Part shown: piece by piece, positions 41,537-50,365 of the stretch
How positions within the stretch are numbered: the stretch's first letter is position 1
Layout of the letters: each line of letters begins with the position of its first letter
Assembly: GCF_036017915.1 (NCBI RefSeq)
Contig: NZ_CP107929.1
Location: 1,364,001 to 1,428,000, forward strand
Reading direction: 5' to 3'
DNA length: 64,000 bases
From: Micromonospora sp. NBC_00421
Lineage (GTDB): Bacteria > Actinomycetota > Actinomycetes > Mycobacteriales > Micromonosporaceae
Notes under the pieces: generated by a model
Database searches by the model: none
What the model was told of the DNA's origin: nothing
The model's input: only the letters and a program-made list of their open reading frames with translations
Made by a program: the position numbers and the translations under genes

Positions 41537-42217
41537 TCAGAGCGCGCCGATCTGGTAGCCGAGTCCGTGTACGGTGCGGACCACCCCGTCGCCGAGCTTG
41601 CGCCGCAGGTAGTGCACGTACGTGTCGACCACCGCCTCGGTCCGGTCGGCGCCGAAGACCCGCCCGCGTAGCTGGCTGCGGCTGTGCACCATCCGGGGCT
41701 GGGTGGCGAGCAGCCGGATCAGCTCGAACTCCCGTCCGCTGAGCGTCACCTCCCGGCCGTCGGGCAGCCGTACCCCGCGCTGGGCCAGGTCCAGCTGCCC
41801 GGCCCCGATCGGGATCAGCTCGGCGGTGTCGAAGCGGCGGCGGGTCAGCGCCCGCACCCGGGCCATCAGCTCCGGCACCTCGAACGGCTTCGGCAGATAG
41901 TCGTCGGCGCCCGCGTCCAGGCCCCGGATCCGCTCGTCGGGGTCGGCCAGCGCGCTGAGCATGAGCACCCGGGCGGCGACCGCGCAGCGCCGCAGCCGGA
42001 TCAGCAGGTCGACGCCGTCGATCGCCGGCAACCGGCGGTCCAGCATGATCACCTGGTACCGGCCGCGCAGGGCCAGGTGCAGGCCCCGTTGGCCGTCCCG
42101 GGCCAGGTCGATCGGGTAACCCGCCCGGCGGAACAGCTCGACCAGCATGTCGGCGAGTTCCGCGTCGTCCTCGACGAGGAGCAACGGGCCGTGCGCCTGG
42201 TCTGGCGGGTGGGTCAT
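41537..42217 (-). CDS. OmpR-family response regulator
   Basis: The 226-residue protein has a receiver with LLLVEDDAE, phospho-Asp in VIMLDRRLPAIDG and Lys in YLPKPF, and a winged helix (VTLSGREFELIRLLATQP, VDTYVHYLRRKLG, TVHGLGYQIG). It starts at ATG 42217, 4 bp after the kinase stop, so kinase and regulator form one operon. It is convergent with the adenylation operon, so functional linkage to that operon is only a possibility. Confidence 0.93.
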   Translation of the reverse strand: MTHPPDQAHGPLLLVEDDAELADMLVELFRRAGYPIDLARDGQRGLHLALRGRYQVIMLDRRLPAIDGVDLLIRLRRCAVAARVLMLSALADPDERIRGLDAGADDYLPKPFEVPELMARVRALTRRRFDTAELIPIGAGQLDLAQRGVRLPDGREVTLSGREFELIRLLATQPRMVHSRSQLRGRVFGADRTEAVVDTYVHYLRRKLGDGVVRTVHGLGYQIGAL

Positions 42218-42221
42218 TCGT

Positions 42222-43700
42222 TCATGGTCGCACCGAAGTGGGGGACTGTTGACCGGTGGAATTCTTCACCGGTCGGAATCTGCTCATCTCGCGCTCCTGA
42301 TCCACCCGGTCGCGGTTCGCCCGCCAGCAGAAGGGCCACCAGGACCCGGCGGGATCGCCGTCCGGCGGCGGCGCGCCGGCCCGCCCACCGAAGCGCACCG
42401 GCAGCCGTACGGTGAAGGTGGCACCCGCTCCCGGCCGGCCGGTGGCGCTGATCGTGCCGCCGTGCGCGGTGACCACCTCGCGGATCAGGGCCAGTCCGAG
42501 CCCGACCCGGCGGTCCCCGGCGTCGGGCCCACTGTGGAACCGGTCGAAGATCCGTTCGGTGTGCCGTGGGTCGAACCCCCGGCCGGAGTCGCCGACCGTC
42601 AGTTCGACGTGGTCGGCGAGCACCGGGCCCAACCGCACCTCGACGCGACCGCCGGTCGGGGTGTGCTGCAGGGCGTTCGCCAGCAACTCCGCCACCACCC
42701 GGTGCAGCGCGGGCCCGACGCCGCGGACCGGCACCGGGGCGCCCACACCGGCCACGGTGAGCGTCACGCCGTGCGTGGCGGCCCGGGGCGCGTCGGCCTC
42801 GACCGCCTCGGTGACGAGCGCGGCGAGGTCGACGGTGGCCACCGGCCGGGTCGTCGCCGTCGGGTCGGCCAGCCGGGCCGACAGGAGCAACTCGTCGACG
42901 ATCTCCCCGAGCAGCCGGGTGGTACGCAGCAACCGGTCCAGATCCTGCTGGTCGGTGCCGGTGTCTTCGCCGGTCGACCGCTGCGCCAGCAACTGCGCCG
43001 CCGTGTGCACCCGGGTTATCGGGGCCCGCAGCTCGTGGCTGGCATCGGCGACGAAACGGCGCTGCCGGTCGAGTGCCTCGGTCAGCGGCTCCACCGACCT
43101 TCGGCGCAACCGCAGGTCGGTCGCGGTCGCCGCGACCAGGACCGCCACCGCGGCGGCCGCCACCCCCCAGATCAGGTGCCGCCGCTCGGCGAGCTGGAAG
43201 CGGGCGTCGAAGACCACCTGGACGACTTCGCCGTCGCGCAGTTGCGTGCGTACGTGGTAGATGGTGCCGTTGCGGGCCACCTGGTCGACCTGTGGCCGAC
43301 CGGTACGTTCCACGGTGTGGATGGCCGGGTGGTGGGGGAAGCCGGCCGGAGGTGCGCCGCCGTGCCCGGTGTCGCTCGCGCCGCCGAAGATCCAGGTGCA
43401 GCCCGACGGGTCGGCGGGGCGGCCGTGCACCATGGCCCAGTCCAACTCGTGGCGGATCTTCGCCTGCTGGAGGTGCAGCAGGGCGGCGTAGCCGATCCCG
43501 CCGACCAGGGCCAGCAGGGCGACGACCAGCAGACCGACGGCCAGCCCGGTGCGCGGTCGGGCGCGGCGTACGCCGCCGGTCAGCGGCACCGCGCTGCCGC
43601 TCCCGGCCTTCCCGCCCGGGTGCGACCCGGTCTGCCGGTTCGGCCATCGACCCCCATTCCTCGAAGATGGCACATCGTCCACCGGATCGGAAGGGATCAC
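42222..43700 (-). CDS. sensor histidine kinase
   Basis: The 492-residue kinase has TM1 (~57-77, [19 protein letters not shown]), an extracytoplasmic sensor (~80-175) and TM2 (~180-200, [16 protein letters not shown]). The HisKA box [17 protein letters not shown] follows, then ATPase motifs [19 protein letters not shown] and RVGLGLALI. The GTG at 43700 has GGGAGG upstream; the frame reaching 43874 is an overlong reading. An unusual ~50-residue C-terminal tail rich in Pro, Gly and Trp ([18 protein letters not shown]) follows the ATPase domain. Typical kinases end at that domain, so this tail is odd. Confidence 0.92.
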   Translation of the reverse strand: MIPSDPVDDVPSSRNGGRWPNRQTGSHPGGKAGSGSAVPLTGGVRRARPRTGLAVGLLVVALLALVGGIGYAALLHLQQAKIRHELDWAMVHGRPADPSGCTWIFGGASDTGHGGAPPAGFPHHPAIHTVERTGRPQVDQVARNGTIYHVRTQLRDGEVVQVVFDARFQLAERRHLIWGVAAAAVAVLVAATATDLRLRRRSVEPLTEALDRQRRFVADASHELRAPITRVHTAAQLLAQRSTGEDTGTDQQDLDRLLRTTRLLGEIVDELLLSARLADPTATTRPVATVDLAALVTEAVEADAPRAATHGVTLTVAGVGAPVPVRGVGPALHRVVAELLANALQHTPTGGRVEVRLGPVLADHVELTVGDSGRGFDPRHTERIFDRFHSGPDAGDRRVGLGLALIREVVTAHGGTISATGRPGAGATFTVRLPVRFGGRAGAPPPDGDPAGSWWPFCWRANRDRVDQEREMSRFRPVKNSTGQQSPTSVRP

Positions 43701-43756
43701 GACGTCCTCCCGGATGGCGGGCCGGCGGAGGTCGGTTCCCTGCCGGCGCGGGAGCG

Positions 43757-43772
43757 AGTGAGCGTTAACATC
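43757..43772. promoter_or_regulatory. LacI-type operator, imperfect
   Basis: AGTGAGCGTTAACATC resembles ATGTTAGCGCTAACAT at 18721 and the site at 43955, with the central CG and two mismatched pairs. It lies just upstream of the kinase start, 345 bp before GH62. Confidence 0.5.
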
Positions 43773-43954
43773 TTGGTCGATACCACCACCGCAGCCCCTG
43801 GCGGCGGAGGGTGGTGGCGACGTGGCCGGGTGCCCTGAGCGGCTCTTGAGCCGCCCGAAACGCTCTGGTAACATCGCCGGATCTGAATGGGACCCCTGCC
43901 GGTTCGTTCGCCCCCACCAGCCCGATCATGAGAGTGCTCGACCTGTGATCGTCG

Positions 43955-43970
43955 ATGTGAGCGTTCACAT
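43955..43970. promoter_or_regulatory. LacI-type operator upstream of GH62
   Basis: ATGTGAGCGTTCACAT is a palindrome with one mismatched pair around the central CG, 147 bp before the GH62 start. It belongs to the same class as the perfect palindrome at 18721-18736. Confidence 0.65.
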
Positions 43971-44116
43971 TGCCTGTCGGCTCCGGTCCCGACGTGGGAA
44001 CGGCCGACGGGTGCGGGTCGACCACGCTACCCGGCCCCCGGCGACAACGTCACCGTGGGCCACCGCGCAGGGACCGTCCCCGAGAGGCTCCACCCGTCCT
44101 GATGAAGGAGCACCCC

Positions 44117-45658
44117 ATGCATCTCCTGGCTGACACACCCGGCCCGGCTCCCCGTCCGCCGGGTCACCGGCGTCGGCGATGGCTGCTGCCGGCGGCCACG
44201 GCAGTCGTGACCGCCCTGAGCGGCGGCGTCGTCGCCGTCACCGCGACGGAGGCCGCCGCGGCCACGATCGACACCAACGCCTCGTACGTGCTGGTCAACC
44301 GCAACAGCGGCAAGGCCCTCGACGTCTACAACCTGGCGACCACCGACGGGGCCCGGATCACCCAGTGGACCCGCAACGACGGCAGCCAGCAGCAGTGGCA
44401 GTTCGTCGACTCGGGCGGCGGCTACTACCGGCTGAAGTCGAGGCTGTCCGGCAAGGTCCTCGACGTCTCCGGCAAGTCGACCGCCGACGGCGGGGCGATC
44501 GTGCAGTGGACCGACAACAACGGCACCAACCAGCAGTTCAGCATCCAGGACATCGACGGCTACATTCAGCTGGTCAACCGCAACAGCGGCAAGGCCGTCG
44601 AGGTGCAGGGCGCGGCCACCGCCGACGGGGCCAACGTCGTCCAGTACGCCGACTGGAACGGCACCAACCAGCAGTGGCAGCTCGTCCGGGTCGGTGGCAC
44701 CACCACCCCGCCGCCCACGACGACCCCACCGCCGGGCGGCAACTGCACGTTGCCGTCGTCGTACCGGTGGTCGTCGACGGGTCCGCTGGCCAACCCGAAG
44801 TCGGGGTGGGTGTCGCTGAAGGACTTCACCGTCGCGCCGTACAACGGCAAGCAGCTCGTCTACGCCACCACGCACGACTTCGGCAACACCTGGGGCTCGA
44901 TGAACTTCGGCCTCTTCACGAACTGGTCGGAGATGGCGTCGGCGTCGCAGAACGGGATGAACTCCGGCACTGTCGCGCCGTCGTTGTTCTACTTCGCGCC
45001 GAAGAACATCTGGGTGTTGACGTACCAGTGGGGTGCGGGCGCCGCCTTCTTCTACCGGACGTCGAGCGACCCGACGAACCCGAACGGGTGGTCGGCCGCA
45101 CAGGCCATGTTCACCGGGAGCATCACCGGCTCGGGGACGGGTCCGATCGACCAGACGGTGATCGGTGACGGCCAGAACATGTACCTGTTCTTCGCCGGCG
45201 ACAACGGCAAGATCTACCGGGCCAGCATGCCGATCGGGAACTTCCCCGGCAACTTCGGCTCCAGCTACACGACCATCATGAGCGACACCTCGGAAAACCT
45301 GTTCGAGGCGCCGCAGGTCTACAAGGTGCAGGGCCAGAACCAGTACCTGATGATCGTCGAGGCCAGGACCAGCTCCTGGGAGCGCTACTTCCGCTCGTTC
45401 ACGGCGACCAGCCTGAGCGGCACCTGGACGCCGAATGCGACGACCTACAACAACCCGTTCGCGGGCAAGGCCAACAGCGGCGCGACCTGGACCAACGACA
45501 TCAGCCACGGTGAGCTGCTGCGGACCAGCGCCGACCAGACCATGACCATCGACCCGTGCAACCTGCAACTGCTCTACCAGGGCCGTTCCCCCAGCTCCAG
45601 CGGCGTCGACTACGGCCTGCTGCCGTACCGGCCGGGGCTGTTGACGCGGCAGCGCTGA
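44117..45658 (+). CDS. secreted GH62 alpha-L-arabinofuranosidase with N-terminal ricin-type CBM13
   Basis: The 513-residue protein has a signal peptide ([17 protein letters not shown] ... EAAAA) and a ricin-type trefoil at ~50-195 made of three repeats ([32 protein letters not shown], each followed by QQW/QQF). A Thr/Pro linker leads to the GH62 five-bladed propeller (~210-510): [60 protein letters not shown] and [20 protein letters not shown]62 enzymes remove arabinofuranose side chains from arabinoxylan. ATG 44117 has GAAGGAG upstream. The upstream LacI-type operators imply sugar-responsive expression. Confidence 0.95.
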   Translation: MHLLADTPGPAPRPPGHRRRRWLLPAATAVVTALSGGVVAVTATEAAAATIDTNASYVLVNRNSGKALDVYNLATTDGARITQWTRNDGSQQQWQFVDSGGGYYRLKSRLSGKVLDVSGKSTADGGAIVQWTDNNGTNQQFSIQDIDGYIQLVNRNSGKAVEVQGAATADGANVVQYADWNGTNQQWQLVRVGGTTTPPPTTTPPPGGNCTLPSSYRWSSTGPLANPKSGWVSLKDFTVAPYNGKQLVYATTHDFGNTWGSMNFGLFTNWSEMASASQNGMNSGTVAPSLFYFAPKNIWVLTYQWGAGAAFFYRTSSDPTNPNGWSAAQAMFTGSITGSGTGPIDQTVIGDGQNMYLFFAGDNGKIYRASMPIGNFPGNFGSSYTTIMSDTSENLFEAPQVYKVQGQNQYLMIVEARTSSWERYFRSFTATSLSGTWTPNATTYNNPFAGKANSGATWTNDISHGELLRTSADQTMTIDPCNLQLLYQGRSPSSSGVDYGLLPYRPGLLTRQR

Positions 45659-45669
45659 GCCGTACCGCA

Positions 45670-45716
45670 GGGCCGCCCCCCGGATTGTTCCTGAGATCCC
45701 CGCAAGGGGGCGGCCC
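45670..45716. terminator. hairpin after GH62
   Basis: A perfect 11-bp stem GGGCCGCCCCC (45670-45680) pairs with GGGGGCGGCCC (45706-45716) across a 25-nt loop, just past the GH62 stop. The long loop makes it weaker than the next hairpin. Confidence 0.6.
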
Positions 45717-45767
45717 GAGGGCGGTCCACGCCCCGCATCGACCAGCTCGGTAACTCCAGCGTCACCG

Positions 45768-45801
45768 GTCGGCAGGACCCGCACGCGCGGGTCCTGCCGA
45801 C
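45768..45801. terminator. intrinsic terminator hairpin
   Basis: A perfect 15-bp stem (45768-45782 with 45787-45801) has a 4-nt ACGC loop, followed by TCTCGTTTC. It is the clearest terminator for GH62. Confidence 0.88.
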
Positions 45802-46215
45802 TCTCGTTTCCACAGGTACACCCGCCGCTCACACCCGGACCCGCGAAACCACTGGTGCGGCGGTCGACTCCCGTCAGCGGGACACCGAGAAGGCTGTCCG
45901 CTGTCCGTCGTCCGCATGGTCGGGTTGCGGGGCGGGCGGTGGCCCGGATGCCCCAGTCGATCACCCGTTGGCCGCCGGGACCTCAGCGACCGACCGCATC
46001 GGGGGCGCAGGGCGCGGCGGCGGCCTCAGCACACCGGCCGCGAACTGTCGGGCGCGGGGTGGAGCGGGACGGTCGTGACCGCCGTCGGTGCAGTGGCCGC
46101 CGCCGGAGGCCGGCCAGGGCCGCCGCCATCGGAGATCCGACCAGGGACTGTGGTGGTAGGTGAACGCAGCCGCACAGCCCCCGCCATCGTGGCCCGGCCC
46201 GGCCAACAGGAAGGA

Positions 46216-46244
46216 GGACCGGCTCCGTGGCTCGGAGCCGGTCC
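46216..46244. terminator. intrinsic terminator hairpin for the ThuA-domain gene
   Basis: A perfect 12-bp stem (46216-46227 with 46233-46244) has a TGGCT loop, 45 bp beyond the stop of the minus-strand gene. Confidence 0.82.
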
Positions 46245-46288
46245 CCCTCAGTCAGCCCACCGCCGCGACGACGGCGGCGGGTGGTGCG

Positions 46289-49200
46289 TCACACCTGGGT
46301 GAACCGCCACTGCTGGTTGGCGGCACTGTGGCAGGTCCACTGCAGCAGCCGCGCGCCGTCGGTGGTGGCGCCACCGTTGACGTCCAGGCAGAGCCCGCTC
46401 TGCACGTTGCGCACCGTGTAGACCCCGGAGGTGGTGGTCGCCGTCGCGGTGAACTTCTGCTGGTTGCTGTTGTTGCAGGTGGCCTGCTGGAGGAACGCCC
46501 CCGCCGTGGTGGAGCCGCCGATCACCTCGGCGCACTTGTTGCTGTGCACCGCCTTCAGGTAGACCGCGCCGCTACCGGCGTCCACGGCCTGCCACTTCTG
46601 GTTGTTGCCACCGGTGGCCGCCCACTGGGTGAGCTGGGCGCCGTCGGCGGTGGAGACGCCACTGACGTCCATCAGCTTCCCGCTGTGCAGGGCGGTGAGC
46701 GTCCAGGTCTTCCCGGCCACGCCGGTGCCGGTGCCGGTGCCGGGCGTGCCGACACCGTTCCCGCCGAAGGTGTGCGAGTCGAGGTCGAACGCGTTGTTCG
46801 CACTGCTCTTGAACACCATGTAGAGCGGGTGCGTCCCGGACAGCGCGGACACGCTCACCGGCGCGGTGGACTGGTAGTTGTTCCAGCCGCCGGTGCTGGG
46901 CACCGGAGTGGTGGCCAGCAGGGTGCCGGTCGGTGAGTCGGCCCGCAGCTCGATCGAACCGCCACCGGACGGCGACGACAACCGGTAGCTGACCGTCGAG
47001 ATGCCCGACAGGCTCATCGGGTTGAACGCGATCCAGTCGTTGTTGGAGATGTCACCGACCCGCTTGGTGCTCTCCGCGCTGGCCTCGTCGACCACCCGGA
47101 TGCCGGACTGGCTGCTGAAGTACTCGGCCTGCTTGTGCTTCGGCTGGAGGATCGCCTGCGCGGTGCCGGTGAGCGGGGACGAGCCGCCCGGGCCACCGCT
47201 GTCGGTGTAGCGCGCGTTCAAGACGTAGAACAGGTTGGCGCCGTCGGGGTGCCCACCGAGCAGGTCGGTGGAGATGGTGCCCGAGCAGCCCGGGTACTCG
47301 GTGGTCTCGTGCGCGTGGTCGTCGTGACCCAGCGCCGGGTTGAGGAGCACCTTGGAGCAGTCGACAGTGCCGCCGTCCGGATCGGTGACGCTGATCTGGT
47401 ACGACACCTTGTCACCGAAGGTGAGCATGCCGCCGCTGGCCGGCGTGGTGATGGTGACCACCGGCGCGCTGTTGCCGACGGTGATCTGGACGTTGGCGAA
47501 GCCCGTCTTTCCGGTGTTGTCGGTGACCTTCAACTGCGCCGTGTAGTTGCCGTTGGTGGTGTAGACGTGCGACGGGTTGGCCGCCGTCGAGGTGGTGCCG
47601 TCACCGAACGTCCACTGGTAGCTGAGCGTGTTGCCCGGGTCCGGGTCGGCCGTGCCGGCGCTGCTGAACTGGACGTTCAGCGGGGCGAGGCCGCTGGTGG
47701 GCGTGCCGACGGCCTTGGCGATCGGCGACCGGCCGCCCTGGATGTAGTCGATCCGGTAGAGCCCGGAGTCGCTGTTGCCGCCACCGAAGTTGGTGCCCCA
47801 CTCCAGCACGTAGAGCGAGCCGTCCTTGCCGAACTCCAGGTCCATCGGCTTGTTGAACCGTCCCCCGGGCAGGAACGAGTTGGTGCGGGTCACCGCCGTG
47901 GCGGAGTCGAAGTGCACCTCCTTGATGTAGCTGCGCGACCACTCGTAGAAGAAGTGCACGCCGTCGTAGTAGGCCGGGAACTTCGTGGCCGACGGGTTCG
48001 CCGGGTCGTAGCGGTAGACCGGCCCGCCCATCGGCCCGGAGCCGCCGGAACCGAGCTCCGGGAAGTTCGACGAGGTGCCGTAGCCGTACCACATGTTGGG
48101 CGCGACGACCGGTCGCAGGCTGGTCAGGCCGGTGTTGTTGGGCGAGTTGTTGACCGGCGCGTTGCAGTTGAACTTGGCCCCGACCACGCCGGTGTCCGGG
48201 TTGAACGGCGCGTAGGGCTGGTTGTCACCGTGGCAGAACGGCCACCCGTAGTTGCCGGGCTGCTTGATCACGTTCAGTTCGACCAGGCCCTCGGGGCCGC
48301 GGTTGGTGGTGGGCGGGTTGCGGTCCGGCCCGTAGTCGGCCAGGTAGACCCAGCCGTTGGAAGGGTCGATCGAGAAGCGGAACGGGTTGCGGAAGCCCAT
48401 CGCGTAGATCTCGGGCCGGGTCTGCGCCGTGCCCTGGGGGTAGAGGTTGCCCGTCGGGACGGTGTAGCCGCCGGTGGCCGAGGGGCGGATGCGCAGCAGC
48501 TTGCCGCGCAGGTCGTTGGTGTTGCCGGCGCTGCGGGCGGCGTCCAGGTTGGACTTGCCGGACCGCCAGTCCAGCGGGGCGTAGCCCTGCCAGTTGGGGT
48601 CGAGGTTCGGCGGCGTGTCGTCGCCGGTGCCGATGTAGAGGTTCCCGTCCGGGCCGAAGTCGATGTAGCCACCGGTGTGGCCGGGCTCGGGGAAGGTACG
48701 GTCCCGGTACGCCGGGATGTCGATGATCCGGGCCTCGGTGGACAGGTTGAGACTGTCACCGGAGAGCGTGTAGCGGGAGACGCGGTTGACGTCGGTGCTG
48801 CTGCTCGCCGGCGAGTGGTACAGGTACACGTACCCGTTGGTGGCGAAGTTCGGGTCCAGCGCCAGGCCGGTGAGACCATCCTCGCCGCCGGTGTAGACGC
48901 TCAGGGTGCCGGCGGTCACGGTGCTGTTGCTGGTGGGCTTGAAGATCTTGACCTGGCCGCCGCGCTGGATGTACATGACCCGACCGTCCGGCAGCACGGC
49001 CAGGGCCATCGGGTCGACCGTGTTGTCGTCCAGGGTGCGCTTCTCGAAGTTGCTCCAGACGGTGCCGCCGCAGTCGCCGGGCAGGTTGCCGGCGGCCCAC
49101 TTCACGCCGCCGAGGACGTGGTCGCGGAAGCTCGTCTCGCTGTAGGAGGCGATCGCGTGGCCCATCGCGGTGGCCCACACCCGCCCGCCAGCGGCGTTGC

Positions 49201-49843
49201 GGCACCAGGAGATCGGGTGGTCCGGACCCATCGCCCGGGACCCCGGGTTGTAGGTGCGCTCGTCGGCGGTCACCAGCACGTGCACGTTGCCGCGCGGGTT
49301 GGCGTCGAAGTTGTACCACTCCTCGCTGCGGTTCCAACGGTCCGGCAGGCCGGTCGTCGACGGGTGCTGCTTGTCGGCGACGATGGCGGTGCCGGGCAGC
49401 ACGCCGGGGGAGTGCTCGGGCATGTGGGCACCGCCGTTGAGGGTCTGGTCCCACCAGGGGTACTCGCCCTCGATGCCCATGTCCAGGGCGTTGTGGATGC
49501 CGACGATGCCCTTGCCGCTGGCCAGGTAACCCTCCACGGCCTGGCGTTGGGCGGCCGAGGTCCAGACCATGCCGGAGGTCTGGAACATGATGATCACGTC
49601 GAAGGTGGCGAGGTTGGCCGGGGTGAAGACGCTGGAGTCCTCGGTCTGCACCAACTCGAAGTTGTTGGCCGCCGCCTGCTGCTGGAACATGCTGATCCCG
49701 GCGGGGATCGAGTCGTGCCGGTAGCCCACCGTCTTGGTGAACAGCAGGGCGCGGAAGGCCGGTGCCGCCGACGCGGGTGGGGCGAGGCCGAGCGACAGTA
49801 ACAGGCCGGCGATCATGGCGATGAGCAGTGTGGTGCGACGCAT
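46289..49843 (-). CDS. secreted multidomain protein: ThuA, sorbosone-dehydrogenase-like, PKD, CBM and ricin-type
   Basis: The 1184-residue protein has a signal peptide (LLIAMIAGLLLSLGL ... PASA). Domains in order are: ThuA-like at ~28-250 (RALLFTKTVGYRHDSIPAG, GIVGIHNALDM, HPISWCRNAAGGRVWATAMGH); glucose/sorbosone-dehydrogenase-like propeller at ~265-700 (ALAVLPDGRVMYIQRGG, GLTGLALDPNFATNGYVYLY, GFRNPFRFSIDPSNGWVYLAD, DLEFGKDGSLYVLEWG); PKD at ~708-795 (SYQWTFGDGTTSTAANPSH); an intervening beta domain; a CBM6-like domain at ~910-1045; and a ricin-type trefoil at ~1055-1184. The architecture suggests oxidation or binding of carbohydrate outside the cell. The catalytic role of the ThuA part is unknown. 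It is divergent from the sugar ABC operon. Confidence 0.9.
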   Translation of the reverse strand: MRRTTLLIAMIAGLLLSLGLAPPASAAPAFRALLFTKTVGYRHDSIPAGISMFQQQAAANNFELVQTEDSSVFTPANLATFDVIIMFQTSGMVWTSAAQRQAVEGYLASGKGIVGIHNALDMGIEGEYPWWDQTLNGGAHMPEHSPGVLPGTAIVADKQHPSTTGLPDRWNRSEEWYNFDANPRGNVHVLVTADERTYNPGSRAMGPDHPISWCRNAAGGRVWATAMGHAIASYSETSFRDHVLGGVKWAAGNLPGDCGGTVWSNFEKRTLDDNTVDPMALAVLPDGRVMYIQRGGQVKIFKPTSNSTVTAGTLSVYTGGEDGLTGLALDPNFATNGYVYLYHSPASSSTDVNRVSRYTLSGDSLNLSTEARIIDIPAYRDRTFPEPGHTGGYIDFGPDGNLYIGTGDDTPPNLDPNWQGYAPLDWRSGKSNLDAARSAGNTNDLRGKLLRIRPSATGGYTVPTGNLYPQGTAQTRPEIYAMGFRNPFRFSIDPSNGWVYLADYGPDRNPPTTNRGPEGLVELNVIKQPGNYGWPFCHGDNQPYAPFNPDTGVVGAKFNCNAPVNNSPNNTGLTSLRPVVAPNMWYGYGTSSNFPELGSGGSGPMGGPVYRYDPANPSATKFPAYYDGVHFFYEWSRSYIKEVHFDSATAVTRTNSFLPGGRFNKPMDLEFGKDGSLYVLEWGTNFGGGNSDSGLYRIDYIQGGRSPIAKAVGTPTSGLAPLNVQFSSAGTADPDPGNTLSYQWTFGDGTTSTAANPSHVYTTNGNYTAQLKVTDNTGKTGFANVQITVGNSAPVVTITTPASGGMLTFGDKVSYQISVTDPDGGTVDCSKVLLNPALGHDDHAHETTEYPGCSGTISTDLLGGHPDGANLFYVLNARYTDSGGPGGSSPLTGTAQAILQPKHKQAEYFSSQSGIRVVDEASAESTKRVGDISNNDWIAFNPMSLSGISTVSYRLSSPSGGGSIELRADSPTGTLLATTPVPSTGGWNNYQSTAPVSVSALSGTHPLYMVFKSSANNAFDLDSHTFGGNGVGTPGTGTGTGVAGKTWTLTALHSGKLMDVSGVSTADGAQLTQWAATGGNNQKWQAVDAGSGAVYLKAVHSNKCAEVIGGSTTAGAFLQQATCNNSNQQKFTATATTTSGVYTVRNVQSGLCLDVNGGATTDGARLLQWTCHSAANQQWRFTQV

Positions 49844-50365
49844 GCCGTCTCCTAGTTTTCGGCGGGCAACTCCGGTGGCGACCGTGGCTCCGTCGGCGCG
49901 TCAGGTGGTGGCTGGCGCAGGCAGGGCACGGGTGTGGTGCTCGGGTCGTCGTGCCGTCCGCCGTAACGGCCGTCAGCCCCGTTGATCGTCACAGAGAGTG
50001 ACTTGTTGGTGTTCTCGTCCCGTGGGTCGCGAGGTCAGGATGATTGAGTCATCGATGACTGTCAATGGATTGGGGAAGGTTCGATGTTTCGACCTGTTGG
50101 TGGCAGCCGGCTGCGGACCCCTCGACGCGGCGGCGGTGCTGATCGGGGGGCGTGCCTGGGAATTGCATCGGGAGGAGGATTGTGGACAAGCATCGAAACA
50201 TCTATCTTCATACGTGTGATGTTTCGTCGATGTCAAGGAAAGTTTGCTTCGACGAGACGTAAGCACCCGTGGCAGACAGCGAAAGTACTCCCGTCCGACT
50301 CGATGCACGAGCCGGACGTGGGGTGGCGATCACGTCGATGACTACTTTCTGTGAGGGTTCCCGGA
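49844..50365. promoter_or_regulatory. divergent control region with repeated GATGTTTCG motif
   Basis: These 522 AT-richer bases separate the ThuA-domain gene from the sugar ABC operon. GATGTTTCG occurs at 50083-50091 and 50218-50226 and, inverted (CGAAACATC), at 50194-50202. The last two form an inverted repeat with a 15-bp spacer. This looks like the operator region of a sugar-responsive regulator. Open frames here have no protein character. Confidence 0.55.

Larger units (their letters stand above)
43701..44116. promoter_or_regulatory. divergent intergenic region upstream of the GH62 gene
   Basis: The 416 bases between the kinase and GH62 starts carry two operator-like palindromes (43757-43772 and 43955-43970) and a half-site GGTAACATCGC near 43867. 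No protein-coding frame is credible. It should contain the GH62 promoter and the kinase promoter. Confidence 0.55.
45659..46288. other. 630-bp convergent gap without a supported gene
   Basis: Between GH62 and the 1184-residue protein there is no credible coding frame. The region contains three strong hairpins (45670-45716, 45768-45801, 46216-46244) and otherwise nothing I can name. Confidence 0.6.

Noticed and set aside
47135..49801. 888-residue open frame opposite the ThuA-domain gene
   Set aside because: High-GC shadow: no domain motif, Val/Arg/Gly/Asp-rich composition, and full overlap with a clearly homologous gene on the other strand.
49973..50308. 111-residue minus-strand frame in the ABC control region
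   Set aside because: No ribosome-binding site, unusual composition, and overlap with the operator-like repeats.
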